Shown one piece after another: positions 34,787 to 44,156 of a stretch of DNA of 47,716 nucleotides. The notes beneath the pieces were generated by a model, which saw only the letters and a program-made list of their open reading frames with translations, was not told the origin of the DNA and ran no database searches. Numbering within the stretch: the first letter of the stretch is position 1; each line of letters starts with the position of its first letter. Source of the DNA: Sporisorium sorghi (taxonomy: Eukaryota > Basidiomycota > Ustilaginomycetes > Ustilaginales > Ustilaginaceae); NCBI GenBank assembly GCA_023212695.1, contig JALCCG010000170.1, forward strand, positions 1-47,716. The letters are read 5' to 3'. Made by a program: the position numbers and the translations under genes.

Positions 34787-36589
34787 TCAGCGACGAGCCG
34801 GAGCAGCAGCCGGAGCAGCCGGCTTCTTTCCAGGCAAGTCGCGCTCCTCGATGAAGAACAGCGCCGCGAACGCCAGCAGACCCGCACCGGCGATCACAAT
34901 GAACACGGTGTGCATCGACTGCTCGTACGCGCCGATCGCAGCCACACGCAGCGGCTTGCTGAGCGTCTTGATCGTGCTGACGTCCTGGCGGATGAGCTTG
35001 ATGAGCTTGGTGGGCATGTCGGTCTTCTCGAGGTTCTTCTGCAGGCTGTTCTGCAGAATGGCGCTTGACAGCGAGATGCCGAGCACCGAACCAGTGGCGC
35101 GGAAGAGGTACGTGACACCCGTAGCGGCAGCCATGTCCTTGGGGTCGACCGAGGCGATGAGCGCCACGAGCGTGATGGTGAGGATCGAGCCGTACGCCGC
35201 ACCGCCCCACGGCATCGAGAGCCAGTAGAACGCCTCGCTAGTGCTGCCCGCGCGCCAGAAGCACATCATCAGCGGACCGACGAACCCGAACAGTCCGCCG
35301 AGCAGCAGCATGCCCCGGTAGCGCCCCGTGCGCGCCATGATGAGACCGCTGCCCAAACTGCACGTCGACGCAATGATGGCGTTGGGGATCAGATGCAGAC
35401 CGGCGTACTGCTTGGTGGTCTGCTCGACATTCTCAAAGTAGTTGGGCACGTTGAAGATGATGCCGAACTGCGACATGGTGATGAACCAGCAGGCGATGGC
35501 GACAAAGCCGGGCGTGCGGTTGAACAGCACCGACATGGGCATCAGCGGCTCGCGCGCCACGAAGCGCTCGATGAGCACGAACAGCACCAGCACAGCACCA
35601 CCACCGATGAGAGAGCCGACGACGAGCTTGTCCGACCACTCGCGCTCGTTGCCGCCCAAGCTGAGACCCACGAGGATGAGCGTGACCGACGTGACGAGCG
35701 ACAGCGAGCCGAGCGCGTCGATGCGCTTGATCTTCTCGATCATGCTACCCGGTCCAGCGGGGATGTCGATCTTCCACGAGACGACGACAAAGTGGACGAC
35801 GCACAGCGGAACCTGCACCAGGAAAGCCCATCGCCAGCCGAGACCGCCGTCGGCAAGCGCACCACCGAGCGGACCACCGAGAGCGGCACCGGTAGCGTAG
35901 ACGAGGTTGCCCAGACCCTGCCACGTGCCTCGCTGCTTGAGGCTGACCAGGTCGCTCGTGACAAGCGTGGCCATGGTGGTCAGTCCACCGCCGCCGACAC
36001 CGGCAAGGGCACGAGCAGCGCACAGCTGCCAGAAGGTCTGGCTGAGACCACACAGGAGCGAGCCGATCAGGAAGATGGCCGAAGCGAACAGAGTTGCCGG
36101 TTTGCGACCATAGATGTCCGAAGCCCTGCCGTACAGAGGCTGGAAAGCGGTCTGGGTGAGCAGGTAGCTGGTGCCGAGCCAGCCGACCTCCTTGCTCACC
36201 TGGAACTCGGATCCGACCGCCGAGAGGATCGTAGCGACGATGGTTCCGTCGAGCGCGGCCAGGAACGAGCCGATCCACATGGCGCCCATGATGACCCAGA
36301 TGTCGGCACGCAGAGGCGGGTCCTCGGGCTCTTCGGCGATGGCAGGCACGTTCGAGATGGAGAAGTGGCTCTGGTCCAAGGGAACGAAGGCGGAGGAGTT
36401 GGGGTCGACACCGTGAGCAGCACCCTGGATGGCGCTGAAGGCCGACTCTTGCGCGATGGCATCCTCCTCTTCGGCGGTGAGGTCGGGTCGGCCAATGCTG
36501 GCAGCAAAGCTGGGACGGTGTCGCGAGACAGACGAGGTTCGCTGCTGCGACCCCAGCAACGGGGTGCGCTCGGTTTGGGTGGGAGCCAT
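34787..36589 (-). CDS. MFS transporter, DHA2/14-span, FNX1-VBA vacuolar type
   Basis: The 600-residue protein from the ATG at 36589 has a polar N-terminus of about 95 residues and then 14 predicted spans. Family motifs include FLAALDGTIVATILSAVGSEF in the first helix, SYLLTQTAFQPLYGRASDIYGRK (motif A region), ARALAGVGGGGLTTMATL and GTWQGLGNLVYATGAALGGPLGG (motif C-like). The closest described relatives by sequence character are S. pombe Fnx1 and yeast Vba proteins, which load basic and other amino acids into the vacuole. The N-terminus carries TERTPLLGSQ, an acidic dileucine signal (E-R-T-P-L-L) of the kind that directs proteins to the vacuole. The longer frame begins at a TTG and is not preferred. 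Export of drugs is an alternative function. Confidence 0.85.
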   Translation of the reverse strand: MAPTQTERTPLLGSQQRTSSVSRHRPSFAASIGRPDLTAEEEDAIAQESAFSAIQGAAHGVDPNSSAFVPLDQSHFSISNVPAIAEEPEDPPLRADIWVIMGAMWIGSFLAALDGTIVATILSAVGSEFQVSKEVGWLGTSYLLTQTAFQPLYGRASDIYGRKPATLFASAIFLIGSLLCGLSQTFWQLCAARALAGVGGGGLTTMATLVTSDLVSLKQRGTWQGLGNLVYATGAALGGPLGGALADGGLGWRWAFLVQVPLCVVHFVVVSWKIDIPAGPGSMIEKIKRIDALGSLSLVTSVTLILVGLSLGGNEREWSDKLVVGSLIGGGAVLVLFVLIERFVAREPLMPMSVLFNRTPGFVAIACWFITMSQFGIIFNVPNYFENVEQTTKQYAGLHLIPNAIIASTCSLGSGLIMARTGRYRGMLLLGGLFGFVGPLMMCFWRAGSTSEAFYWLSMPWGGAAYGSILTITLVALIASVDPKDMAAATGVTYLFRATGSVLGISLSSAILQNSLQKNLEKTDMPTKLIKLIRQDVSTIKTLSKPLRVAAIGAYEQSMHTVFIVIAGAGLLAFAALFFIEERDLPGKKPAAPAAAPARR

Positions 36590-37218
36590 CTTGGGGAGGG
36601 AGGGATGGACAAGGATGGATGTGGTCGAGACGGAAGCTGGTTGCAAATCGCAGGATCTTTTTCTTCAGAACAAAAAATTTCGTTCAGACCCAGGCTCGCT
36701 CAGACAATGCCAATGCAAAGCAAGAAGAGGCTGGCTGGCAGAACAGCGATCGACAGAATCTTTCCCGAGCAGGCGGGGGACAAAGTTTGTTCATCGCTCA
36801 GAGGAAGCGAAGTTACGACTCTTTTTCCTTTCAAAGGCCTTGATCCGAAATTTTCCCTCTCTGCAACTCGACTTCGATAACAGACCGCAAGCCAATTGGA
36901 TACAGCGTGATAAGAAATGCTGTCTCACAGTGCACACCTGGCTGGCTGCCGAGCCTTCTTTCTTCTTCACGGTCGAATCATTCGGACTGCCATTTGCACC
37001 CGAAGCGCACGAGTTTCCGCTTTGCTTTGTACGCTTGTTGATGCTACTCCGCTCATTCGAATGCAAGAGGTGAAGTTTTTTTTTGTTCGAGGCATGAATC
37101 AAATTTCGCTTTCGCTCTCGAGAGAGGCAGAGACGGATAACCGGCACTGCAGCCTGACAGCTGCAACCAAAGGAGGACACGAGGTCAGAGCGACGTCAGA
37201 AGTCGAATTTCCAAGAGC

Positions 37219-37252
37219 AAAAAAAATAAAAATAAAAAAATAAAAATAAAAA
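37219..37252. repeat. A-rich (A4-7 T) repeat tract
   Basis: A-runs of four to seven bases are separated by single T, forming repeated AAAAATAAA units. It lies about 530 nt upstream of the MDR gene and may be a nucleosome-poor element. Confidence 0.8.
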
Positions 37253-37707
37253 TCGGTCCACCGATAAGAGCGGAGGAAGTGGGGCCACGGCGAAACTCGA
37301 CAGGCGTGCACGGACTCTCTTGTTTTCTTTCCTTCTCCGCAAAAATCTCAAGTGAAGTTCCGAATTTTTCTGTTGCTGATCTACCCCGATATCGTTCCCG
37401 CAACGCTGACTCACCCGATCGTCGAATGAACGTCGATGTTAAGCCACAGCTGTCCAGAAGCGCGGTTCTGTCGCTTCGTTGGAAAATTCTTCAGCCCGTG
37501 TCTTGGACCGAAATGGCGTCGGCAATGCAAACACAAGCAATGGTGTCATCACTTGGCATGACTTTGCCGTAGAAGCGGAATTACGCTCGTCTACGTTCGT
37601 GCAGCAGAGAAACTGCAACCAGTGCAGTGTGGTTCAAGCAAAAAGTCATGTGCGCAAGTGTTCCATGACTTTCGAGACGCAGGTGAAGGCAACGGAATCT
37701 TGTTGGA

Positions 37708-37714
37708 TATAAAG
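37708..37714 (+). promoter_or_regulatory. TATA box of the MDR gene
   Basis: TATAAAG lies 74 nt upstream of the ATG at 37782, a good consensus for a strongly expressed or inducible fungal gene. Confidence 0.55.
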
Positions 37715-37781
37715 ACTTTAGGTGCGAGCTGCCCATTCTCTTGTCCACCAGCACCACCAATTACATCCACAACATCCAAAC

Positions 37782-38846
37782 ATGAGCGGCACACGCAAGT
37801 TCTGGACACTTCCCGAGCCTTCTGCTCGCCAGGGCTTCTCTTCCCTCAAGCTCAAGGAGGGACCCATTCCCAAGCCCGAGCCGTACGAGGTGCTCATCAA
37901 GGTGCACGCCGCCTCGCTCAACTACCGCGACCTGATCATCGCCAAGAACCAGTACCCGCTCGACCTCAAGCAAGCCGAGCTTATCCCCACCTCGGATGGC
38001 GCCGGTGAGGTGGTTGCGGTGGGAAGCAAGGTCTCCAAGTGGAAGCAGGGTGACCGAGTCGCCAGCCTGTTCACGCAGGGACACCAGTACGGCTCGACGC
38101 CGGACAAGGACGAGGTGAGAACCACATTGGGTGGGCGTTACGATGGCATGCTCGCCCAGTACGTTGCTCTGCCCGAGACGGGTATTGTGCGCATCCCTTC
38201 GCACCTTTCGTACGAGGAGGCTGCTACGCTGCCCTGTGCCGCGCTCACCGCCTACAACGCGCTGTACGGCATCCCCTCCGAGCAGCTGCGTGCCGGCGAC
38301 ACGGTCGTCGCCCAAGGCACGGGCGGTGTGAGCATCTTTGTGCTCCAACTCGCCACCGCTGCGGGCGCCAAGGTGGTCATCACGTCGTCGTCGGACGACA
38401 AGCTGCAGAAGGCGCTCAGCCTGGTCCCGCAGAACCTGCGTCACCTGGTCACCACGGTCAACTACAAGACCAACCCGGACTGGGACAAGGTGGCGCTCCA
38501 GGTCACCGACGGCAAAGGCGTCGACCACGTCGTCGAGGTGGGCGGACCAGGTACGCTCGAGAAATCCTTCAACTCGATCAAGCGTGGCGGTGTCATCTCG
38601 ACCATCGGCTTTGTGGCGCAGGGCGAGCCGCCCAACATCGCCTACCACGCGCTGCTCACCGGCGCCACCTTCAAGGGCGTGCTGGTCGGATCGCGCCAGC
38701 AGTTTGAGCACATGAACCAGATCATCGAGGACCACAAGATCAAGCCGCTCGTCGACAAGGTGTTCGCCTTTGAAAAGGCCGAGGAGGCATACGAGTACCA
38801 GTGGAGCCAGGCTCATGTTGGCAAGGTCGTCATCAGTGTTCCTTAG
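37782..38846 (+). CDS. Zinc-lacking medium-chain dehydrogenase/quinone oxidoreductase-like
   Basis: This 354-residue single-exon protein has the MDR two-domain layout. The N-terminal catalytic domain reads VLIKVHAASLNYRDLIIAKNQYP, then IPTSDGAGEVVAVGSKVSKWKQGDRV. Where zinc alcohol dehydrogenases have Cys and the GHE motif, this protein has NYRD and SDGAGE, so the catalytic zinc is absent, as in quinone oxidoreductases. The four structural-zinc cysteines are also missing. The Rossmann domain has VVAQGTGGVSIFVLQLATAAGAKVVITSSS; the motif GTGGVS binds NAD(P)H. The end reads HVGKVVISVP, normal for the family. It likely reduces quinones or enones; the substrate is unknown. The ATG at 37782 follows a TATA box and short leader; an earlier start is not needed. 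Confidence 0.88.
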   Translation: MSGTRKFWTLPEPSARQGFSSLKLKEGPIPKPEPYEVLIKVHAASLNYRDLIIAKNQYPLDLKQAELIPTSDGAGEVVAVGSKVSKWKQGDRVASLFTQGHQYGSTPDKDEVRTTLGGRYDGMLAQYVALPETGIVRIPSHLSYEEAATLPCAALTAYNALYGIPSEQLRAGDTVVAQGTGGVSIFVLQLATAAGAKVVITSSSDDKLQKALSLVPQNLRHLVTTVNYKTNPDWDKVALQVTDGKGVDHVVEVGGPGTLEKSFNSIKRGGVISTIGFVAQGEPPNIAYHALLTGATFKGVLVGSRQQFEHMNQIIEDHKIKPLVDKVFAFEKAEEAYEYQWSQAHVGKVVISVP

Positions 38847-39043
38847 TGCTTTTGTCTCGAATCGATGCTCTTTTTTTTCCCCCTTTGTTGTGTCTGGCGC
38901 TCGTTCGGCTGGTGGCTCCCAGTGAGGTGAGCGTGTGAGAGCAATCCTCGACAGCGATAAAACTGAAAGCTCGTCTGAACGTTGACTCTTGTTGTCGCAG
39001 TCGTCCCTCTGATCAAGCTGTGTCATTCCGTGAGCATCTGCGA

Positions 39044-39337
39044 CTATTGTGGGCCCTCTGCCTTGGGAGGCACAATGTCGCCGTGACTGGGCTGTGGTGC
39101 GTCCTGCTTGAGCTCCTCCTCCCGAGCGGCGTTCTTTTTGGCGTTCTCTGCGTTCTGAGCGTACTTTCTGTCTCGATGTGAGCAGATTTGTGGTTCAGCT
39201 ACGTCCTACATACGACCTACATACAACTCAACGGAATCAAGACGTAGGACCGCGACTCACCCTTTCAAAAAGTTGGTCTCCTTCTTGACGGCGTCCATGT
39301 TGACGGTTCCGTCTGGGTTTTTCAGGATGTGCGGCAT
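39044..39337 (-). CDS. Small spliced protein of 66 residues, function unknown
   Basis: Exons 39261-39337 and 39044-39167, with a 93-nt GTGAGT...ACAG intron, join in frame to 66 residues: MPHILKNPDGTVNMDAVKKE at the start, a Lys/Asn/Ala/Glu-rich helix (KYAQNAENAKKNAAREEELK) across and after the junction, and a Pro-rich end GDIVPPKAEGPQ. The protein is hydrophilic, without Cys or membrane segment, like hydrophilin-type small proteins. I do not recognise the family. Support comes from codon use, clean splice signals with a multiple-of-three length, and the position in an otherwise empty 1.2-kb gap between two + genes. Confidence 0.68.
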
Positions 39338-40086
39338 CTTGTAGAAATGGTTGCTAGAGTGGTTCGCAGACGTGGTGGACAAGAGGTAAGTTGGTTTCAG
39401 TAGCACGCTAAGGATGCAAGTCAATTGCAGTGTTCAGTGTCATCGGCAGGACGTTGAACATATTTCGAGCTCCACGAGAGAGCGCTGCGCTGAGTGCGAC
39501 GGCGTCTAGCTGCTGCTCTCGATACGTCAACCTTTACACAGCCTTTGTGGGCCGCGTTGACAGGCTGACCACACACTTTCCCATCGAAACGCTGCTCACC
39601 CACCGTTTGGGCTTAGGCCCGAACCAAAGAAAAAAAAAAAAAAAAAAAGGGGGGGGGGCAGCCGAGCACGGATCTCAACGCTCCGATTTTCAACGCTCGA
39701 AATTGGCTTTTTTCTCCTCCACAACGCTTTGGTGCCGCTGCTGCTGCTCGATGACCGCACCTCATGCTTTCCGGATTGGGGGGCTCAGTCAAAATCCAAT
39801 TTTCAACGGAAAATGCAGCAGCAAGGCGCGCAAACAGCACAACGGTGGGTAAGCAGCGCTTTTTCCCCTCTTGCGCGGCTTTTGACCCACACACAGACCC
39901 TCGATCTGGCGCACTGCTCTCCCTCTCGCTTAGCATCTTCAAGGGCCCTTTGGCTATCTCGACTCAGACACAGATCGACGCTCTCAGCCCCTTTCCATTC
40001 TCAACACCACCACCACCTCTTCCTCCTCTTCATCTCAATCAGCAAGGCACCTTTGTTGTTCCCCCTCGCTGACGTAGAATCTCAAC
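39338..40086. other. Divergent intergenic region with A19-G10 tract
   Basis: This 750-nt spacer lies between the small gene (-) and carboxypeptidase Y (+). It contains a compound A19-G10 run at 39630-39658, two TCAACGCTC direct copies near 39675-39700, and a CT-rich leader from about 39960. No gene is visible. Confidence 0.55.
39630..39658. repeat. Compound homopolymer A19-G10
   Basis: Nineteen A are followed directly by ten G. The G-run could form part of a quadruplex, or may be a sequencing artefact. Confidence 0.9.
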
Positions 40087-41859
40087 ATGCGATCCTCCTG
40101 GCTCTCGACCGCTTCGGCCGTCTTTGTCTGCGCTGCTGCGCTCGCCAACGCCGCCAAGCTGCCTGCTCCTCTTGAGCAGATCCACTACGACCAGGCCGGC
40201 AACCTCGTCTGGAACGAAGACGCCGACGTCTCCAAGGCCTTGCCCTCTCTCGGTCGTCCCGACTTTAGCGCTCTCGACATCAACGACGTTGCTGCTGCCG
40301 CTGCTGCCCCCGCCAAGCAGGCCGTCGAGGATGTACTCACCGAGTCCATGAAGCAGGCCGAGGACGTTCTCGCCTGGGCCGAGAACGAGATCGAGCGCAT
40401 CGAGCACAAGATCCACGACGCTGTCGCTGGCACCAAGCAGGGTGTCAAGGACTGGATCCACACCGGCAAGGTTTTTGTTGACGGTCTCGAGTTTGAGCGT
40501 CTCACCCACCCTTCCTTCCCCGAGTACTCGCTCCGTCTCAACGCCCAGTCCGAGGCCTTCTGCGACAAGGACGTCGTCCAACACAGCGGCTACCTCGACA
40601 TTTCCGACTCCAAGCACCTCTGGTTCATCTTTTTCGAGTCGCGAAGCAGCCCCAAGGATGACCCCGTCGTGCTCTGGCTCAACGGTGGCCCCGGCTGCTC
40701 TTCCTCAACCGGTCTCCTCTTTGAGCTTGGCCCGTGCCGCGTCACCGACGAAGGCAAGTCTGTCAAGAACAACCCTCACTCGTGGAACAACAAGGCCAAC
40801 CTTCTCTTCCTCGACCAGCCCGTCGACGTCGGCTACTCGTACTCGGACAACGACGCCGTCAACAACTCGCCTGCTGCCGCCGAGGATGTCTACGCCTTCC
40901 TCCAGCTCTTCTTCGCCAAATTCCCCGAGTACTCCAAGCTGCCCTTCACTGCTTCGGGTGAATCGTACGCCGGCACCTACCTCCCCAACATTGCCTCCAC
41001 CATCTACAAGCACAACAAGAAGCTTTCTCTCGCCCGTTACTCGGATCCCGCGCTGGCTCCTAAGCACATCAACCTCGACACCGTCATGATCGGCAACGGT
41101 CTCAGCTCGCCCCAGTACCAGTTCCCCTCTGTGCCCGAGTACGCCTGTGGCGCCGACAACAAGTATGCGCTGTTTGAGCCTGACAGCTCCACCTGCACCT
41201 CGCTCGAGCAGCAGGCTACCACGTGCAAGTCGCTCATCGAGTCTTGCCAGAAGTACAACTCGCGTCTCACCTGCACCCCTGCCGCGCTCTACTGCTGGAG
41301 CCGACTCTACGGCCCTGCCCAGGAGACGGGCAAGAACCTGTATGATGTGCGCAAGACCTGCGACCGCGAAAAGGACGGCCCGCTCTGCTACAAGGACATG
41401 GAGTACATCGAGACGCTCCTCAACACGCCCAGCATCAAGAAGAACCTCGGCGTGCCCGAGTCGGTCACCTTCCAGTCGTGCAACATGAACATCAACCAGG
41501 CCTTCTTGCTGCAGGGTGACTCGATGCACGACTCGGCTGCGCTGCTCCCGGAGCTCATCGAGGACGACATTCGTGTGCTCATCTACGCCGGTGAGGCTGA
41601 TTTCATGTGCAACTACATGGGCAACCTCGAGTGGATGCAGAACCTCCAGACGAGCTACTTGGACGACTTCAACAACGGCACGGCGCAGGAGTGGACTGTC
41701 AACGGCAAGCCCGCCGGCTTGATCCGCAAGGGTGGCAAGGGTGCCGGTAACGTCGCTTTCGCTCAGGTTTACGCGGCTGGCCACATGGTGCCTTACGACC
41801 AGCCCGAGGCTGCTTCGGATATGATCAACCGCTGGCTCGCTAACAAGCCTCTGGCTTGA
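40087..41859 (+). CDS. PRC1: Carboxypeptidase Y (vacuolar serine carboxypeptidase, S10)
   Basis: This 590-residue single-exon preproenzyme has a signal peptide (1 to about 22, TASAVFVCAAALANA), a propeptide of roughly 110 residues and the S10 catalytic domain. Visible are the oxyanion/substrate motif LNGGPGCSSSTGLLFELGPC (198-217), LLFLDQPVDVGYSYS, the nucleophile in SGESYAGTYLPNIA (Ser293), the acid in YAGEADFMCN (Asp505) and the His in AAGHMVPYDQPEAA (His566). Cysteines in the mid region (CKSLIESC, CTPAALYCW, CDREKDGPLC) match the disulfides of the family. It removes C-terminal residues from peptides in the vacuole. A second, broken S10 gene lies 650 nt downstream on the opposite strand. 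Confidence 0.95.
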   Translation: MRSSWLSTASAVFVCAAALANAAKLPAPLEQIHYDQAGNLVWNEDADVSKALPSLGRPDFSALDINDVAAAAAAPAKQAVEDVLTESMKQAEDVLAWAENEIERIEHKIHDAVAGTKQGVKDWIHTGKVFVDGLEFERLTHPSFPEYSLRLNAQSEAFCDKDVVQHSGYLDISDSKHLWFIFFESRSSPKDDPVVLWLNGGPGCSSSTGLLFELGPCRVTDEGKSVKNNPHSWNNKANLLFLDQPVDVGYSYSDNDAVNNSPAAAEDVYAFLQLFFAKFPEYSKLPFTASGESYAGTYLPNIASTIYKHNKKLSLARYSDPALAPKHINLDTVMIGNGLSSPQYQFPSVPEYACGADNKYALFEPDSSTCTSLEQQATTCKSLIESCQKYNSRLTCTPAALYCWSRLYGPAQETGKNLYDVRKTCDREKDGPLCYKDMEYIETLLNTPSIKKNLGVPESVTFQSCNMNINQAFLLQGDSMHDSAALLPELIEDDIRVLIYAGEADFMCNYMGNLEWMQNLQTSYLDDFNNGTAQEWTVNGKPAGLIRKGGKGAGNVAFAQVYAAGHMVPYDQPEAASDMINRWLANKPLA

Positions 41860-42503
41860 GCTGCTGGATTAGGTTGGACTAACTTATGATTGTTGGTCTT
41901 GTTTCGCTCTGAATTTACATGCTCTTATTATTACTGTGTCGCTGAATGTGTGCGGATAAATGTTGACTTGAAGCGAACATCTCCAGGTGCGCTTGAGCGG
42001 GGATGACGGTCGTGCGCCATCAGCTGGAACCTAAGAGTCGATCTGTTGAGCAGTCGTAGCACCAAGATCCGTTTTGAGCTGTCGAAATGCGTCGTCACGT
42101 CCACGGAATGGGCCCGTTGTCACCGGAGACGATGCTCTCGAGGGGGAATATTGTCGCAGTTGGTGCTCGTCAGTTGTTCCGACCACGAAGACAGCCTTCT
42201 CGTTGAAAGCAGATCAGAGACGCTGCAGCACCGACGGCCAGCAAGGGAGAGGAAAGATCTCAAGCTTTGCGAATACGATGTTTTGGCTTGCCACGAAAAG
42301 CGGGACCTTGGACGAAGCCAGCGGAGAAGCTCACGATCAGAAATGTTCGGGAGACTACTCAGCAGCAGCAAGTCAGGTTGATCACACATGCTTTCTTTGC
42401 GCTTTCTAGACGGAATGAGAAGACTGTAATTGCTGTATTGCCTCTACGCAGAGTATGCGGATGCAGGAAGGTACGTCTGAATGAATGCGGTCTAAGTCTC
42501 TCT
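41860..42503. other. Convergent intergenic region, no gene seen
   Basis: This 640-nt spacer between the stops of two S10 genes has only short frames with no domain. Confidence 0.5.
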
Positions 42504-43854
42504 CTACTCAAAATCAGCGATGATCTGGCTGATCTCGGGCTCGGACAAGCCCCTGTACTGCAACTGCCTCGCCTGGAGCTCTCTGGCCTTCTCCGCTAGC
42601 GCCCTACGACGCTTCTTATCGTCGATCGGGTTGTTCTCGGCCTCCAACTCGTTGTTGAAAAACGTAAACGGCTCTCTGCTCGTCAAGCTAGGGATCCTGC
42701 CGAGGAGGAACTCCATATTCCTGAACGCCGCCGACGGATGGTACTGGGGCACCATGTGTCCGCTCAAATTGATACTGACAAACGTCAGCTTGCGCTCGGT
42801 GTGCGTCTTGCCCATGATGCCGGACGCAGCGAGCGTGGCGTACTGCTCGTCGTCGTGGAACGGCACGTAGAAATCATCCGTGATGGGTTTCTGGAACCCT
42901 TGCATGCCGCCCCACGTCATGTTTTGGATCGACAGCAGCGTGCCGTTCATGAGCAGGATCATGTCGAGCAGACCGTGGCCGATGATGGTGCGTTCCACGC
43001 GGTCGATCACGCCGGGTAGGACGGTGGTGGAGCTGGAGTGCCCGTCCTGTGCGCCCTGGTCCAGCCCGGAGCTGGTATTGAACACAGGCCCGACGGAGCA
43101 GTCTGTCCACGAGGCGTTGAGCGGTGCGTTGATGGCTTGCTTGACGTCGGTGCGGTTGAAGTAAATCGAGGCTCCGACGGGGAGGTAGTCGGCCGAGCCC
43201 GGGAACCCCAGTACGTCCCACAGCAGCGGACACGTGGTGGCGACCTGGTAGATGTCGAAGCACGGATTGACATCATAGATCGCGTTGAAGATGAAGCCAA
43301 AGATGTCGCACTCGTCGGTGGTCGGGTGCGGGTCCGGGAACTTGCCCTTGGGCGGGTACGTCAGGTGCTCCTCCAAATACGCCGTATACCCGCACTTGCG
43401 ATCCATCTCCTTAATCTGCGCTTTAATCGTATCGTTGAACGGGAACAGCCCGCCCCAGTAGTCCACAAACGCCCGCAGCAGGCACCTGCTCCAGCACGGC
43501 ATCCGTGTTGATCGACGGATCGTAGATCATAATCCCCGTCACGTTGAAGTACTCTTTATTGTTCTCGTCCAGCATGCTGCTCGCAATGTTCGGCACGTAC
43601 TGCCCCGCATACGACTCGCCCGTAATGTACACACTGCGGTTGTGCAGATCAAACGTATCGACAAAGTTGCGGAAAAAGCCCTTGAACTGCTCGGCGAGCT
43701 GCGCCTCGGTGGTGATGTTCGGCGTACCCTGCGAATAACCCGTGCCGACCGGCTGCTCGATCCACACCATGTTGGTCAGGTTCTGGAACGTCCACGCCCC
43801 AAGAGACCCTAACCTGTTTGTGTTCGGCACAGTGCGCTCCGTGCATCGACTCAC
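42504..43854 (-). pseudogene. S10 serine carboxypeptidase, N-terminally truncated and frameshifted
   Basis: Homology to S10 carboxypeptidases starts abruptly near 43797 with WTFQNLTNMVWIEQPVGTGYS. The nucleophile motif TGESYAGQYVPNIA and DPSINTDAVLEQVPAA follow, then at 43472-43474 (a CCC run) the frame shifts by one extra base, after which FVDYWGGLFPFND continues in another frame to the stop at 42504. The rest is family-like: cysteines in CDIFGF and CFDIYQVATTC, an Asp candidate in GHGLLDMIL, and the His in NLSGHMVPQYHPSAAF. The region that should carry the signal peptide and LNGGPGCSS is absent; the 250 nt upstream do not resemble it in any frame. Two independent lesions point to decay, though the single-base shift alone could be a sequencing error. 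Confidence 0.8.
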
Positions 43855-44156
43855 GAGTGCCCTTTGTCCCCCCCGCGATCGAACGTCGATGTAGTGGGCT
43901 CTGCCGTGGATGAACTGAGTCTGGATCGTATGAGACGCTAAAAAGGCAGAGGTCGAAAGGGACCGCCACTGCGCACGCGTCTCGCTTTCATAAAGGGACC
44001 ATGTGCGAGGCGGCTCCGAGACGGACCCATTCTCATCAACCTCATCTCAGCCTCGAATCATCTCTTCCAACATCACACATCACACGCCAACTACTCTAAG
44101 GGTATACACCGGTGACATTGAAAATGATACTGCGAACCCACTTCCTCGGGGCTTGC
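43855..44156. other. Upstream of the S10 remnant, no gene seen
   Basis: This 300-nt stretch should hold the missing N-terminal coding part if the carboxypeptidase were intact; it does not. It is also the 3' flank of the F-box-like gene. Confidence 0.5.

Larger units (their letters stand above)
36590..37781. other. Divergent intergenic region, no gene seen
   Basis: The largest gene-free stretch (1.2 kb) lies between the FNX1/VBA-like (-) and MDR (+) starts. It has an A/T-rich tract at 37219-37252, a TATA box at 37708-37714 and a short leader. Open frames here are antisense or chance frames. Confidence 0.6.

Noticed and set aside
35393..36880. 495-codon + frame opposite the FNX1/VBA-like transporter
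   Set aside because: Antisense shadow, hydrophilic low-complexity composition.
37761..39026. 421-codon minus-strand frame opposite the MDR gene
   Set aside because: Antisense shadow; also conflicts with the TATA box and leader of the MDR gene.
40705..41784. 359-codon minus-strand frame opposite carboxypeptidase Y
   Set aside because: Antisense shadow of a gene with a full catalytic triad.
42504..43854. Rescuing the S10 carboxypeptidase as an intact gene with a short intron at the frameshift
   Set aside because: There is no GT-AG pair of workable length at the junction, and the N-terminal catalytic-domain part is missing in any case.
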